Shown here piece by piece: positions 32,564 through 43,981 of a stretch of 64,000 nucleotides of DNA; positions within the stretch are counted from its first letter, which is position 1, and each line of letters begins with the position of its first letter. A model generated the notes under the pieces. The model searched no databases. It was not told the DNA's origin and saw only the letters and a program-made list of their open reading frames with translations. A program made the position numbers and the translations under genes. The DNA lies in contig JACEEZ010013998.1 in NCBI GenBank assembly GCA_016584305.1, forward strand, positions 1 to 64,000, read 5' to 3'. This stretch comes from Chionoecetes opilio. Taxonomy: Eukaryota > Arthropoda > Malacostraca > Decapoda > Majidae.

Positions 32564-35500
32564 GTGAGGATCACGAGGCAGAGCCACTCACTGCACGGAT
32601 GGCCGGGGATATTATTTCATGCTGCTTTTTTCCCATTACTCCTGCCTGTACCGACAGGCATTCACCAAGCTCTTTCCCCTCGGCTACATTTTTTTTTTTA
32701 TGCAGTAACCTCCAGGGGTAGGTTGGTAGGCCCTGGAGGTTCACTTGATGGCTGTGATGGTTGGACCTCGTTCGAGGTGGCACAGGCAGGATTATTGTAG
32801 TGACGCCTGTGATTAGAGGCTTACGCTGCCCTTTTGTGTCCTCAGATGCACTCTTCATCGAAGGTAGAGTTAATGGGTTGCATGTGGGTGTTCTTAGGCC
32901 ACTTGATGATTACACAAAGATTTTGCCACCCCTCAGGGATTGCACTCGGCACACCGAGCACGCCACTTGTAGGTGCTAACCACCCTGCCATCACCTCCCC
33001 CGAATGAATGATGTCACCGCGTGACAGTAGCAGCGCTTCATCTTTACAGCGACTGCGTTAGTGTTACTCTTTTCTCTCTCAATACGAACAGATTTAGGTA
33101 ATGACATTATCAGGCCAAACACTCGCTACAGCCCCAGTTTTTTTTTTTATCTCAATCTAAAAATGGAAGGTTCTAGAATTTATCATTGATCTTATTGACT
33201 ATTGGTCACTTGCACCAGAAGCATGAACTGCAGAAGTATGTGAAATACATACCCCATGAACCCCTTATGACTCACAGAGAGCTTATTGCGATGTTCTCAT
33301 GCCATATCCCAACCTCAACTGGCAGACACCCCCCTCCCCATTCCTGGGTGTGCCATTATGTAGCCGGTGTCTAATACTTTCAGGCATCATGGGTGTGGTG
33401 AAGGGCAGCGCGTATGGCTTGGGTCTGCTGCCCGTGGTGGAGGTGCTGCTGGAGGAGGGGGTGGAGGAGCTGTCTGTGGCCACGGTGGCGGAGGGCGTCT
33501 ATCTCCGCCGCCAGGGGGTGACACGCCCCATCACTGTGCTGGGTGGGTGCCAGCTCTAAGGGTTTACCCACAAACACAATGAAATACTAAACATCATAAC
33601 TACATTGCTGATTTTTGAGTGGTTTATAATATATATGTTTTATAACTGACTGACCAGAGAATTCAGTTATTAGCAAAGTGAAGCAAGCTGCCTTCCTCCC
33701 ATCTGATGTTGCCCTGCTAAGATAGTAATAGTTTACAATGTACACTATAGAACAAAGGCATTCATCACATTCAGCCCCTTCAAGTAGCTGAACCTGTCCA
33801 ATGTGTAATGTTTGGTGCATGCTGCAGGTAACTTACTGGACTGTGAAGTGGAGGATGTACTGAAACACCGGCTCATCCCAAGCATCAGCTGGCTGTGTCC
33901 CCTCACGGCTCAGCCCAGTCACAGCCTCAACTACCCGGTGAGTGCCTCCCACACGCACTACTCGTAACCTTGAAAAAAAGAGGGAAAAAATAGAAATATG
34001 AAAAACAAGACACAAAATAAAAGCTAAGGAATGAAAGCTAAATGAAATTAGCTTATTCATTTACTTGATTTATCAATTTATTTATTTACTTGATTCTTTT
34101 CAGTTCTGATACATTTGATTTGCTGTTTGAAATATGTCACCCCTAGATAAGTAAATAGATTAACAAAGAATAATGAGAATAGATCAATTATTTAAAAAAT
34201 CAATAAAAAAAAATACTACATTGTCATTCAATCCTTACAATGCTGAGTCATTTGTCCTTTATGGGACCTTTCAGTGAGCATGCTGCCTGTTTTCAGGACG
34301 GGTCTCGCCTGCGTGTGGCCGTCAACCTGGACACGGGCATGTCGCGGTACGGCGTGCAGCCCCAAGACCTGCCGGCCCTGGTCACCACGCTGGACGCCCT
34401 CCAGGTCACCATACACTCCATCTACACACACTTCCAGGCCGCCATCGATGAACCTCACAAGAACAAAAGGCAACTGGACATCTTCCTGGAGACAACAGAG
34501 CCATACAAGTATGTATACCATGTACTCTGCACCATGATCTCTGCACCAGCACTGTGGTGCTGGGAAGGATTATAATGAAATATATAAAGATTTGTGTTGG
34601 TGGTTAAAACTGTGTGACATTGTCAAAACACTACTTTTCTTTTTCATTTATTCTTTTTTTTAGATCATACATGTACTACACAAGAATTCCCCTACTTACA
34701 AACATTCAAGTTACATACTACTACAGGGAGGTCCCGAAGATATGAGCAGTTAGGTTCCACCTGGCATACTCGTAAAGCGAAATCTCGTATAACGAAACAC
34801 ATAACTAATGGTAAAATATAGGTTTGGTTCCAGGACCATCAATTTTAAAAAAACTAGAAAAAAAACGTGTTTTTCAAGCTAAAATAAATTATAGCAAACA
34901 CAACAAACACACAGCGTCTATATTACCCACACTGTACTACCTATTCTGCAGAAAAAGCATTCTGAAAGAGAAAATAGCACACAAAATAACATAACTGCAC
35001 ATTAATTAAACATAAAACATGCATAATAAGCAAAAAAGACGTTGTACTGTAGGGGACTCCGCGTGATACAAAAGAGGGTAGTGTAGAGGTCCTAAGATTG
35101 GGGCAGCACACCTGGCTAATTACCCCTAAAGCCGGCCACACACACACCGGCGCGACCTGTCCGGCCGACAAAAAGTGGCGGGGCATCGTTCGCCGGACTA
35201 GACCCACACACACACCGGCCGCCTCATGAAAATATACAATACACGTTGGACCACCGTGGTGACAACATGAATCCGCTGTCCGAAAATGACTTGTTGGTGA
35301 TGGCTGCATGTGCAGCCATATATAATACCTATATATAATACGTCATACTATATATAATACGTCATATATAATACCTATATTATCATAAATACAATTATTA
35401 CTGGTACAATTAGTCATTATCTGGCCGAGTGAGGGGCGGGCCGCGCCGGAAGGCACCTACACACACGCAGGCGACAGGCCGCGACGGACGGAATTTTCAA

Positions 35501-37790
35501 GCGCCGACTGATTTTCATCCGGCCGCTGCGACAGGCCCCGCCGGATGAAAAACACCCCCACACACACACCGGCCGCCTCTAGCCACGCCCCTTTTCGTCG
35601 GCCGGACAGGCCGCGCCGGTGTGTGTGTGGCTGGCTTAAGGATCAGGCTGCGCCATATGCTTAATTACCCTTCAGGTCATTGATTGCGCTCCCAAGGTTG
35701 GAGCCGCACACCTGGCTAATTACCCCTAAGGATCAGGCCGCGCCATATGCTTAATTACCCACTTCAGGTCCACTGCACTGGCGGTCCCATGGTCCACAGT
35801 GGAGCCGAACACCTGGCTAATTACCACTAAATGTCGGGCCGCGCCATATGCTTAATTACCAGGTCACGGCTTGCTAGGGGTGACCTGACTGGGGTCAACC
35901 AAATCCCCCTTTGTCCAGACTGGGAGTGGTAGGGCGAGTATTTTGAACTTGATAATTTTACTCACCCCAGTTTGAATGTCGTAGCATTGGATTTTCGATC
36001 TTGTATATTGAAAATAGACCCTAATTTACACATCTCGTATCATCGGATTATCGTATACCGAATGCTCGTATAACGGGACCTCCCTGTACTTTCAAATACA
36101 CACACACAAAAAAAGATACAAATTGTGTTATTTGTAAATATCTAATCCCCCTAACATGTCTCAGAAGCATGAGAGTGGTCACTGGTGATGGTAATGGTGA
36201 GAAGCACTCAATTATACTATTTAAGTGTGATAAAATATATTATTAGGTATTATTGAGGTATAGCTGTACTGTACATTCCTTTTTACATTGCTGTGTACAG
36301 TGTACACTGCAGTATTCAAGTATTGACAGTAACATCAGACTCACATACATTTCAAGATCAGTACAAACCTAAGGAACCAATTGTGTTCGTAAGTAGGGGA
36401 GCTCCTGTATTCATTTTATTATTTTTTACTTACAGTATATATTGATAATTTATCTATCTATAATTATAAATAAATTGATGCACATCACACCCTTTCTTGC
36501 ATAAGTGCTTGCTATGAACAGTCTTGTCTTTTGGTGCAATCCACATAAACACAGTTTGCCCCTTGTGAGGGTACTACCTGCTTAATAACTTGCCCTCTGT
36601 GACAGGCTGCGACCCCTGACCCGACACGTGGCCGCCACCACGGGCTGTGTGCAGGGACTTGGCACAGACTTGGACTTCATTCGACCCGGGGGAGCAATCG
36701 CCGGCCTTTGTTCAGGTTTGTTGCTCTCTTGGAAGTGTGGTGGTGTTCAGCTTGACAGGGCGGCAGCCACTCATGTCACGCTTTGTCCTTGTTAGGGTCA
36801 TCTGCTGCCGTGCTTCCTGTGGAGCAGGTAAAGGAGTGCATTGAAGCTGAATGCAACTAAGAGTTTGATATGTTTCTTCTTGAAAGCAGTTAACATGTAG
36901 TCAGCTAGAGGCACCTGATGGCAAGGCCTGGCTGGTTTGTTGCCCCCATCACACCTTTGGAACTCAATGCTCTACAACCCTATTCCCTAACTGATGTCAA
37001 ACCCCGGCTGGCTTTGTGTGAGGGGAAGGTAGCTGTCATATCAACCATTAAGCTAATTGCATTAAATCTCATTGAAGTATCCCTTCTTTAAGAGTATTTA
37101 GTATAGACATGGTGTGAAACACTAACTCCTCGCCTGTTTGTGCTCCTTCAGGCAGTGACGAAGAGAGTGTTGGTCTGTTTGCCAAGTGTGGCTTCCGTCC
37201 TGCTCTGTCTGTTGTGGCTCGGCCAACATTCTTCAAGCAGCTCCCTTCGGGCCGAGGCATTGGTTATGATGCAACCTATCAGACCAGCTGTGATGAATGG
37301 ATTGCCAACCTCACCACAGGCTGGTCGGACGGGTTCAGTCGATGCCTCAGCAACAAAGGAGTCGTCAAAAGGGTGAGGACAGGTGAGTCAGCAGCCCTCA
37401 TTAGAGATTTTCAGCCTATTTTCATGCACGTCTCTCATTGCACTCACATTGTAACGAATCTTGTGTCAACCTTTGACAACACAGGAAAGTGTGGTTTATG
37501 TCATGACCCCTGTTGCAGGTGAGCTTTGTCCCATTGTGGGCAGAGTGTCCATGGATTCCATCACCATCCGTTTACCGGAACCTCCAGCAGAGGACGAGGT
37601 GTTTCAGGTGATTTCTGATGACTTTGATGAGAACACCTCGGCCGTTGGTCTGAAGAGGATCATCAAGGCATCAGGGCAAGGATTATCTGTTTACGGTATA
37701 ACGGAAAACTGGACAACACGACTGCCGAGGGTTTACATTAGGAACGGCAGCATAGCCAAAGTGTACCATTCCCTGGACTACACTTGCTAG
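32383..37790 (+). CDS. Alanine racemase copy 2, seven exons, intact
   Basis: Pyridoxal-phosphate enzyme interconverting L- and D-alanine, cytosolic by family. In decapods D-alanine is an osmolyte. Exons: 32383-32563, 33384-33542, 33828-33937, 34297-34508, 36606-36715, 37152-37372, 37485-37790; all introns are GT-AG and the phases agree (1,1,0,2,1,0). The total is 433 codons with stop, or 429 residues from the Met at 32392. Key residues counted from that Met: PLP lysine K64 (VVKGSAYG), H192 (THF), R244 (FIRPGGAIAGL), catalytic Tyr Y293 (GYDATY), M351 (GRVSMD). W312 replaces the second active-site Tyr of bacterial enzymes, and the usual His after the PLP lysine is Leu. No signal peptide is seen. 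The true start may lie upstream. Confidence 0.93.
32688..33003 (-). mobile_element. SINE-B in intron 1 of alanine racemase copy 2
   Basis: About 315 bp, T-rich at 32688-32700 (its A tail read in reverse), with the tRNA-like head at the right end. Also in copy 3 at the same place (43982-44281), so it predates that duplication. Copy 1 has a separate SINE-B insertion after its stop codon. Confidence 0.82.
33384..33542 (+). CDS. Alanine racemase copy 2, exon 2 (PLP-lysine exon)
   Basis: Acceptor TTTCAG|GC, donor CTGG|GTGGGT. Encodes GIMGVVKGSAYGLGLLPVVE, then VATVAEGVYLRRQGVTRPIT. The lysine forms the Schiff base with PLP. Copy 1 has lost one base just after this motif. Confidence 0.93.
33828..33937 (+). 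CDS. Alanine racemase copy 2, exon 3
   Basis: Acceptor CTGCAG|GT, donor CCG|GTGAGT, ends in phase 0. Encodes NLLDCEVEDVLKHRLIPSIS, the barrel segment between the PLP strand and the DTGM motif. Identical coding sequence in copy 1 (4244-4353). Confidence 0.9.
34297..34508 (+). CDS. Alanine racemase copy 2, exon 4 (DTGM and THF motifs)
   Basis: Acceptor TTTCAG|GA, donor CAA|GTATGT, phase 2. Encodes VAVNLDTGMSRYGV and IYTHFQAAIDEPHKNKRQLD, matching the conserved K/N-x-D-T-G-M-x-R-x-G and T-H-F-x-x-A-x-E motifs. Identical in copy 1. Confidence 0.93.
34734..36086 (+). mobile_element. Tigger/pogo-like element in intron 4 of copy 2
   Basis: Left CAGGGAGGTCCCGAAGATAT, right TATAACGGGACCTCCCTG, TA on both sides (34732-34733, 36087-36088). 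Contains three ~110-bp tandem units with GCGCCATATGCTTAATTACC (35640-35880) and a nested MITE. No transposase frame is recognised. It replaces part of the intron seen in copies 1 and 3. Confidence 0.82.
35130..35636. mobile_element. 507-bp MITE, TAA target, nested in the Tigger-like element
   Basis: TIRs of about 40 bp begin AGCCGGCCACACACACACCG; TAA is at 35127-35129 and 35637-35639. Similar in style to the MITE at 17776-18448 (AGCC start, TAA target), so a related Harbinger-like family is likely. Confidence 0.88.
36606..36715 (+). CDS. Alanine racemase copy 2, exon 5 (PLP-binding Arg)
   Basis: Acceptor GACAG|GC, donor TCAG|GTTTGT. Encodes GLGTDLDFIRPGGAIAGLCS; the Arg corresponds to the residue that contacts the PLP ring nitrogen. 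Copy 1 differs by Asp to Asn and Ala to Thr in this exon. Confidence 0.92.
37152..37372 (+). CDS. Alanine racemase copy 2, exon 6 (catalytic Tyr)
   Basis: Acceptor TTCAG|GC. Donor AGG|GTGAGG at 37373, chosen over the GTGAGT 9 bases later because only this keeps the frame with exon 7. Encodes RPALSVVARPTFFKQLPSG, GIGYDATYQTSCDEWIANL and TTGWSDGFSRCLSNKG, the C-terminal domain with the catalytic tyrosine. Confidence 0.92.
37485..37790 (+). CDS. Alanine racemase copy 2, exon 7 (last)
   Basis: Acceptor ACACAG|GA. Encodes ESVVYVMTPVAGELCPIVGR, VSMDSITIRLP and an acidic stretch, ending KVYHSLDYTC and TAG at 37788-37790. GRVSMD is the conserved substrate-side motif. An AATAAA is present at about 38502; whether it is used is unknown. 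Confidence 0.92.
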   Translation, partial: ESVVYVMTPVAGELCPIVGRVSMDSITIRLPEPPAEDEVFQVISDDFDENTSAVGLKRIIKASGQGLSVYGITENWTTRLPRVYIRNGSIAKVYHSLDYTC

Positions 37791-37875
37791 GTGCTCACAA
37801 CACCTGGCTAAAACTTATGTTTAAGGCCTTTCAGGTGCTTGCATTATAGTCTTTCCAAATTATCAAGTCACTTTA

Positions 37876-38060
37876 GGTGTGGCCGCCTGAGGCTGTATTG
37901 CCACTTCACCCCCGCCACCTACTATAAGCAATACTCCTCTCTCACCCGCTCTCCCTCCATGACCTGGAGGGAGGTCAAGCAGCGTGACCTGGTCACCCTA
38001 CTTGACAACAACGCCCCAGTGTTCCCCCAAGAATGTGCCGGTGTGTGCGTGTCCAACGGA
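37876..38060 (+). CDS. Unidentified exon-like ORF downstream of alanine racemase copy 2
   Basis: The open frame ends TWREVKQRDLVTLLDNNAPV and FPQECAGVCVSNGG, then TAA. It begins after a CTTTAG that could be an acceptor. The 3' half (from GCCCCAGTG) recurs at 10147, 48297 and 58670, and the coding look is kept between copies 1 and 2 there. I do not recognise the family. It might be the last exon of a neighbouring gene duplicated with the racemase, or merely a 3' untranslated stretch. Confidence 0.3.
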
Positions 38061-38576
38061 GGATAATTATAATTCATGACTAAACCCTTGGGCCACAACA
38101 CACTACCTGTTAGCCGGCCTTTGTGTGGTCCGTATTCTCCTGTAGTTCCTTCCTGCTTCATACGTTCAGGAACACAATGAACGGCTGTGAAGGCTGCATG
38201 CAAACCTGTAAAGCAAATGCAGAAGCTGTTCCTGCCAGTCCAACACGAGCCAGAATAATACGTCACAAGCAAATAAGACAGAGCAGCTCAACCTTGTTAT
38301 TACCTTTGCAGGATTTAGACTTGGCTCCTGCAGGCCGGTACACACATGACCAAACCTTAATGCACACTAGCACAGTGACATGCCTGGGCTGAAAATAGGA
38401 AAGCTTGTTTAGTGTTGTGACTACGCTATGCAGTTTTCAAAATGCCACTTGTATCACGGCATCTCACATTGTCATCATCATGTATTACCAACAGAAAAAT
38501 AATAAATAAACTTATACCTACCGATTCAAAAAATTATTTCATGTCCACTAAAAACATTGCATGTATTCATGAGTAG

Positions 38577-39290
38577 TATAATCATAGGTGGGCGCGGTAA
38601 CGAAAAAATTTATCACGATAACCGATAATCGATAACTGGCGATAAATTTATCGCCCGATAAGGCGATAACCGATAAATCGATAAATCCAACATTCCGATA
38701 CTAGCGATAATGATATTGATATTTTAAATAAAAAATCTTAAATGCTATCAGTACTATAAAATAGTAAAGCACTACTAAATTACAATAAAAATAGGATCAG
38801 TTTAGAATAGGGGCGTAAGTGTTCAAAACGTTAATAAACGGATATTAAAGAATAGCACCGAATAGTACATACATTCATATACACGTGCACAAAAAATTAG
38901 AACGGAAGAAGCACGAGAACATAGGGAAAAAAATCATCAAAGAACGCGTAAAACCGGGAGCGCGCAGGAGCAACACCTCCCCGTCCGACAGCTGGTGAGA
39001 GACTGAAGCTGAGCGAACGTTTTGAGAAGACGTCAAGACGGTTAGCTGGGTTTAGACCGTTGTTCGGTTCCCAGCTCGGACCTACCTATTTCTGCCTCCA
39101 AGGCACGCGCGGCTCGCCTGTGCTAAACTGGAACCAAAAAATAAAATTATTGATTATCGCTAGTTTGGAACCAAAAGTATCGGCGATACCGATGAATCGA
39201 TAACGCGGGAAAAAAAATTATCGGATAACCGATAACCCGATATCGTTATCGCAATAAATTATCGCGATAATGCCCACCTAATGGCACCTA
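38577..39290. mobile_element. ATCGATAA-type hAT-like MITE
   Basis: Both ends are built of CGATAA repeats inside a GGTGGGCGCGGTAACG / ATCGCGATAATGCCCACC frame. ATGAGTA borders it on both sides (about 38569 and 39289). The tail copy at about 59257 lacks the element and has a single site, giving a filled/empty pair. U3 carries it split by the Gypsy insertion. Confidence 0.8.
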
Positions 39291-39861
39291 TGAGTAAAAT
39301 CTCTTGATTTGAGTATTTGTAATTTTCATTCACATGAAACTGACGCCAAAACACATTCACTGGAGCATTGCAGATTAACAAAGAAACATGTACTATAAGC
39401 AAACCAATCAACACAACAAAAATGACACAATATAGTCGCCTTAGGCTAAGCTGATCTAGAAGACACGCCCCCTGCCTCCTCCCCACTTTCTACGGGGCAA
39501 AACATGAGCAAAGGAGCAAGAAAAATCTATTATACTTTCTATAGCATGAAAATCGGAAAGACAAATAAAAGAAAGCATCGTTAGACTGATTTCGTAGTGC
39601 AAAAATCACTAAACTGTCACCATTACCTGTTAAGGGTCATACCGGGTTATGTCATACATCGGGTCATACTAGGTCAAGGTCATTTGTCTGTCAGATTAAC
39701 TGTTTTAGAAATCTATCCATCAAAATATCGTTCCATCCATGTAGTTTTTCTTAGCACGTCTTTATAATTCATGTATTCGTATATCTATTTATCTATCAAG
39801 ATATCTAACAATCTTTCTATTTATCTGTTCCTTATACATGTCCTCATAATCTATCTTGCTA

Positions 39862-40354
39862 CAGGTTGAAGTTCCCAAACTCGGCAACCTCGGGACCAGC
39901 GCCGAGCCGAGTAATGGAATTATCCGACTTTTAGAACGTAGATATATTAAGGGGAAAAAAAGCATGAAAATCACTGAAAAACTGAGGTTCCGCCATCCAA
40001 CTTCTTCAAAAGGTCAATTTTCTCAGAAATAGTTAACACGTTGTTCTTCCTTTTCTTTTCACTTCCACCAGTAGGTGTTCCTGGACGTTTGGGAGCCATA
40101 ATACCAATAACAGACCTGTAGAAGTACACAAAATAACAGTGTACACAACTCTACAGTCACAACACCACTGAACAATAACAACAAACAAATCGGCGGGAGA
40201 AACCAAGCGGCCTAGTGTGGTGGCACCTAGCGGCCGACCCGGCAACTACGCGCCGGGTTTTGGGTGTTCTGCCATGTTTTGGAAAATCCGGAACCATAGC
40301 CGAGTTTTGGGTGTTGCAGAGTCTTGGGATGCCGAGTTTGGGAACTTCAACCTG
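39862..40354. mobile_element. 493-bp Tc1/mariner-like MITE, unit-specific
   Basis: TIRs start CAGGTTGAAGTTCCCAAACT and are near perfect over ~25 bp; TA is at 39860-39861 and 40355-40356. U2 has the empty site at 28350-28351, so the insertion happened after the units diverged. Confidence 0.93.
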
Positions 40355-40440
40355 TATATCTGTTTTTAAATCATATCCACCCATATATCTACCATGGAGG
40401 TCATCGTTGCATATTCGAGCATGTATTGTATTCACCTATT

Positions 40441-41675
40441 ACCAGAGCTGGGCGCGACTTTAATTTTTTCAGGTGCGACTTTGACTTTGCGACTTTGCCG
40501 CCGGACCTGGTGCGACAGCGACTCTGCGACTCTATTTTTGGCCCCCCCAGTGCGACTTGCGACTTTGCGACTTTGCGACTACGACTTATTTTTCCCGGTG
40601 CGACTCCGCTAAATTACAAAGTAAACTTTAGCGCGATAACAGAAACATGCTTTTATAAGGCAGAAAAACACATATTTATTCATTTTTTAGTTCAAACACA
40701 GCCTAAACTAATATCTACAGGTCCTCCTCCTCCTCCTCCTCTACGTCCTCCTGGCCCATCTTCTCCTCCAGGAGGTCCATTTCCCCTTTTGAGGAACACA
40801 ACTCCTCAATTTTACCTCCCCCCGGGAGGACCTCTTGGCCTGAGGGCCCCCCGGCCGTCTGAAGACCTCCCCACAGCGCAGAGCTTGGGAGTCGCAAAGC
40901 CCGGGCGACTTGCTTAGCTGATTTTTAAAAAAACGTTAGGATTTTCACTTTGCGACTTAAAAATTCATAGGCGCAAAGTGCAAAGTCGCAACTCGGGCCG
41001 CAACGCCCAGTTGCCTTTACCAGTGTGGGCGCCGTTAATCAAAAATTAACTTTGTTAACCGTTAATCCGTTATCCAAAAAATTTATTTTCGATAATCGTT
41101 AATCAGTTTTTCTTTAAAAAGTTAATTTTTTAAAAGTAACGGAATTTATCGATAAACCTTTAACGTAATTTTTTATTCTAGAAAAAAAAAAAAAATTTTT
41201 TTTTGCTCTAAAAAAAAAAAACCAAAAACCTAAAAACCCCTTAAAAAAGTCCCCAAAACTATAAAATCCCTATTGGGTTTTTAAAGGGCTTTAGAACCCA
41301 AACTATAGTTTTTTTTTTGCTTTAGAGTTAAAAAAAGGCTTTTTAGTTTTAACTTTTAAAAAAAAAAACTAAAAAAGGTGATTTCATAGTTTTGGCCCTG
41401 TTTTATTTTTTTAAAGGGCTTTTAGACCCAAAAAAAAAAGGTAAAAAAAATTTAAATAAAAACACAACATTAGTATTAAGCTAAAAAAAAAATATTGATA
41501 AATAAAATTTTTTGGGGGTTAGCAGACTTGATTAACGGAATTTAAATGTAAGGAAGTTAATTAGTCCGAAATGTTTCCCCAAAGTTAACTTAAAATTAAA
41601 ATCGTAACCAAAAATTTTTAATTCTTTAAATTTAAGGTTTAAGGGTTTTTTGGTGCCCACCTTTGCCTATACAAA
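40441..41675. mobile_element. U3 copies of the two adjacent hAT elements
   Basis: Correspond to 28438-29027 and 29036-29681. The first ~340 bp are accurate, the rest degraded by indels. The transposase C-terminal remnant is no longer in one frame. Confidence 0.8.
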
Positions 41676-41694
41676 CTATGGCTTAAAACCTATA

Positions 41695-43070
41695 CGGGGA
41701 AGCCCCGAAGATACGACATTGGTTCCACTGGCAACTCGTAAGCAAAATCTCGTATAATAAACACATAACTAATGGTAAAAATAGGTTGGGTTCCAGGACC
41801 CATCAATAAAAAAAAAAAAGTTTGTTTTTCAAGCCAAAAAAAAATTTGGTAATATTTAGTGGGGTGCGAGAACCCCTTGAGGAACCTATGATCCTGGTGA
41901 TATCTTGGGCTATCAAGGCGTGGGATGACCTACTTCTTCAGGAAGGCACAATTATACAGTGAAAAACGGGGTGTTTGTTGTGGGGGCGGCAGACGATTTC
42001 CGCGCCAGCGGAGATCCCTTTGGTAATTATTTAGTGGGAAAAGAAAGGACCCTTTGAGGAATCCTATATCCGGTGAAATCCTATGTGCTACACGGGGGAG
42101 GGCTGACTTCTTCTTCGAAGGCACAGGTGGGGCGGATGACGGCGGTTTTTGAGAGGGGGCAGCGGGGGGGCGGGCCCGCCGCCTCCTCCCCCACGGTATT
42201 TTGGGGCAGGTTTAAACGTCTTATCACTGTTTTTATACAACTTATGTTATGGTGAATTTATATACAGTATCATTTTAAATAAATGTACCCATGGTCCCCT
42301 TTAAAATAAGGGCTATTTAAAGTTTATGATAAGGTGACTGCTGGGAGGCAGTGAGTGACGGAAAAAATTTTTGCCGGGGGCCCCCCCATAAACAAAAAAT
42401 TTTTCATTTTTTTAACCCACATACACACCTTTACATCAAAACATTAGCAAACAGGTCCTTTTTAAATTTTCTCACTGTCTGATACATTAAAACCCCCTTA
42501 AAAGCAAGATTCCGAATAAAACGAGAATTGTTTAGATAACGGGGACAGAAGGGGGAAAGAGGCAGTCTGGATGCCATTTTTGCCGGAAAATGTCTCGCTG
42601 GTTGTGATTGGACGAAATTTTTAAAAAAAAGTTTGTCATTGGCTGGGCGGATGACCCTTACCAGAAAACCTTCCTACCGTTTACAAAATATTGAGGGGTT
42701 TTGGGCTTCGTCGTTAGGGAAAGTAGTATCTAGTATGTGAGCGGGTCTTTGCGGTCATACTACCTCCGTTGCGGCTTCTCGCCCAGGGTTGTAAATTTTT
42801 TATAGGCCACATTTTCGTACCGAGCCCCCAGAATTATCATATTTTCAGTTTGTTTATGTAAAAACCTTAGTAAAATCATATAGTCAAAAATGACTTTATA
42901 ATTTTTAAAAAACTTAAATTTACTTATAAGTAATTTGTATTTACTTTAGTAAAAATTGGTAATTTTACTCACCCGTTTGAATGTGAAATGGTTTTTTCGA
43001 TCTGTATATTGAAAATAGACCCAATTTACACATTCGTATCATCGGATTCTCGTATAACGGGCCTCCCTGA
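41695..43070 (+). mobile_element. U3 copy of the outer Tigger-like element (without the nested copy)
   Basis: Ends recognisable at about 41698 (GGGGAAGCCCCGAAGATACG) and 43065 (CGTATAACGGGCCTCCCTG). The nested 757-bp element is absent at about 42463. An internal stretch with CTTCTTCAGGAAGGCACA appears twice (about 41935 and 42110) but once in U2. Confidence 0.65.
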
Positions 43071-43109
43071 TTTCTGCATTAAGTAGCCTACATTTGCTCA
43101 GCGTGCCAG

Positions 43110-43300
43110 GAAAGGGTGCTTGCCACTATAGCGACACGGATCTGCACCCTCTGTGAAGCATCAGAGATTTCAGCAGTCTGGGTTCCGCCGGGAAAGTCAA
43201 CAACGGACCGTATCCTGGGGCTTTGTGCCCTGGTGGAAGGGCCGACGTGAGTTTAAACGGGGGATGCTTGCAGCCTAATTTCATCTCAAGAAGGCGTTTG
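43110..43300 (+). mobile_element. U3 copy of the LINE reverse transcriptase fragment
   Basis: Matches 31797-31982, including the in-frame TAA after the GCTTGCAGCC block, with several single-base losses. Confidence 0.7.
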
Positions 43301-43981
43301 CAGGTGGGCAGGTGGCTTCAGGGCGGGGCGGGGGAACCCTTTCCCGCCGCCATACCACCACACCCACCATGGGCAGCGGACGGGGGTTTCCCCTTTTTAA
43401 TGAAACCCTTAAACCCTATTAAGTCAAAAAATTACCCAATGTTTGGCAGGAACTCTCTATACGTTACCCCCTGACGCAAGTTTTTGTATTTAAAGAAAAG
43501 GTTTGTTTATAACAGGCATCCCCTAGCTTGCCCTGCAAGTATTAACTTGCCCTGAGCAGCAGGAGCCATACGGTGGTGGGGGACGCAAAATGCAGGTGGC
43601 GAAAGGTAAATCCTTTATATAGATACTACCCCCCTGGGGGCAGTGCATAAAAGCCACGGGGTATGGTTTATATTTTGTAATGTGTTGCAGTGTGGGGCGA
43701 TGAAGGCGGCGTGTGCGAGGGTGGGGCCCCGGAGAAGCGGCCCCCTCCTCGCCCGGGCCCCCAAAAGCCCTCGGCAGGTGGGGGGCGCCACCCTGCTCCT
43801 CGTCAACCGGGCCCGGGGGGAGGCAAACGTGCGGTTGAAGTTCCTGGCGGGCCCCAAACCCGGTGGATCACGGGGGCGGGGCCACTCACTGCAGGGATGG
43901 CCGGGGATATTATTTCAGCTGTTTTTTTCCCATTACCCCTGCCTTCCCGACCCTTCCCCCAAGCTCTTTCCCCGCTACATT

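Larger units (their letters stand above)
27868..39382 (+). repeat. Large tandem unit U2 (~11.5 kb), contains intact alanine racemase
   Basis: Starts AAACATGTACTATAAGCAAA; the same sequence starts the next unit at 39383. Nearly all of it recurs in order at 39383-55885, apart from unit-specific insertions. Contains two hAT elements, Tigger-like elements, a LINE fragment, alanine racemase copy 2, an exon-like 3' ORF and an ATCGATAA-type element. Confidence 0.85.

Noticed and set aside
32383..37790. Bacterial contamination as the source of the alanine racemase
   Set aside because: Seven GT-AG introns with consistent phases and animal transposons in the introns show that it is nuclear and animal.
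40324..40917. 197-codon ORF in U3
   Set aside because: It runs antisense across the hAT element; the recognisable coding content is the transposase tail on the minus strand, and the frame is extended by sequence errors.
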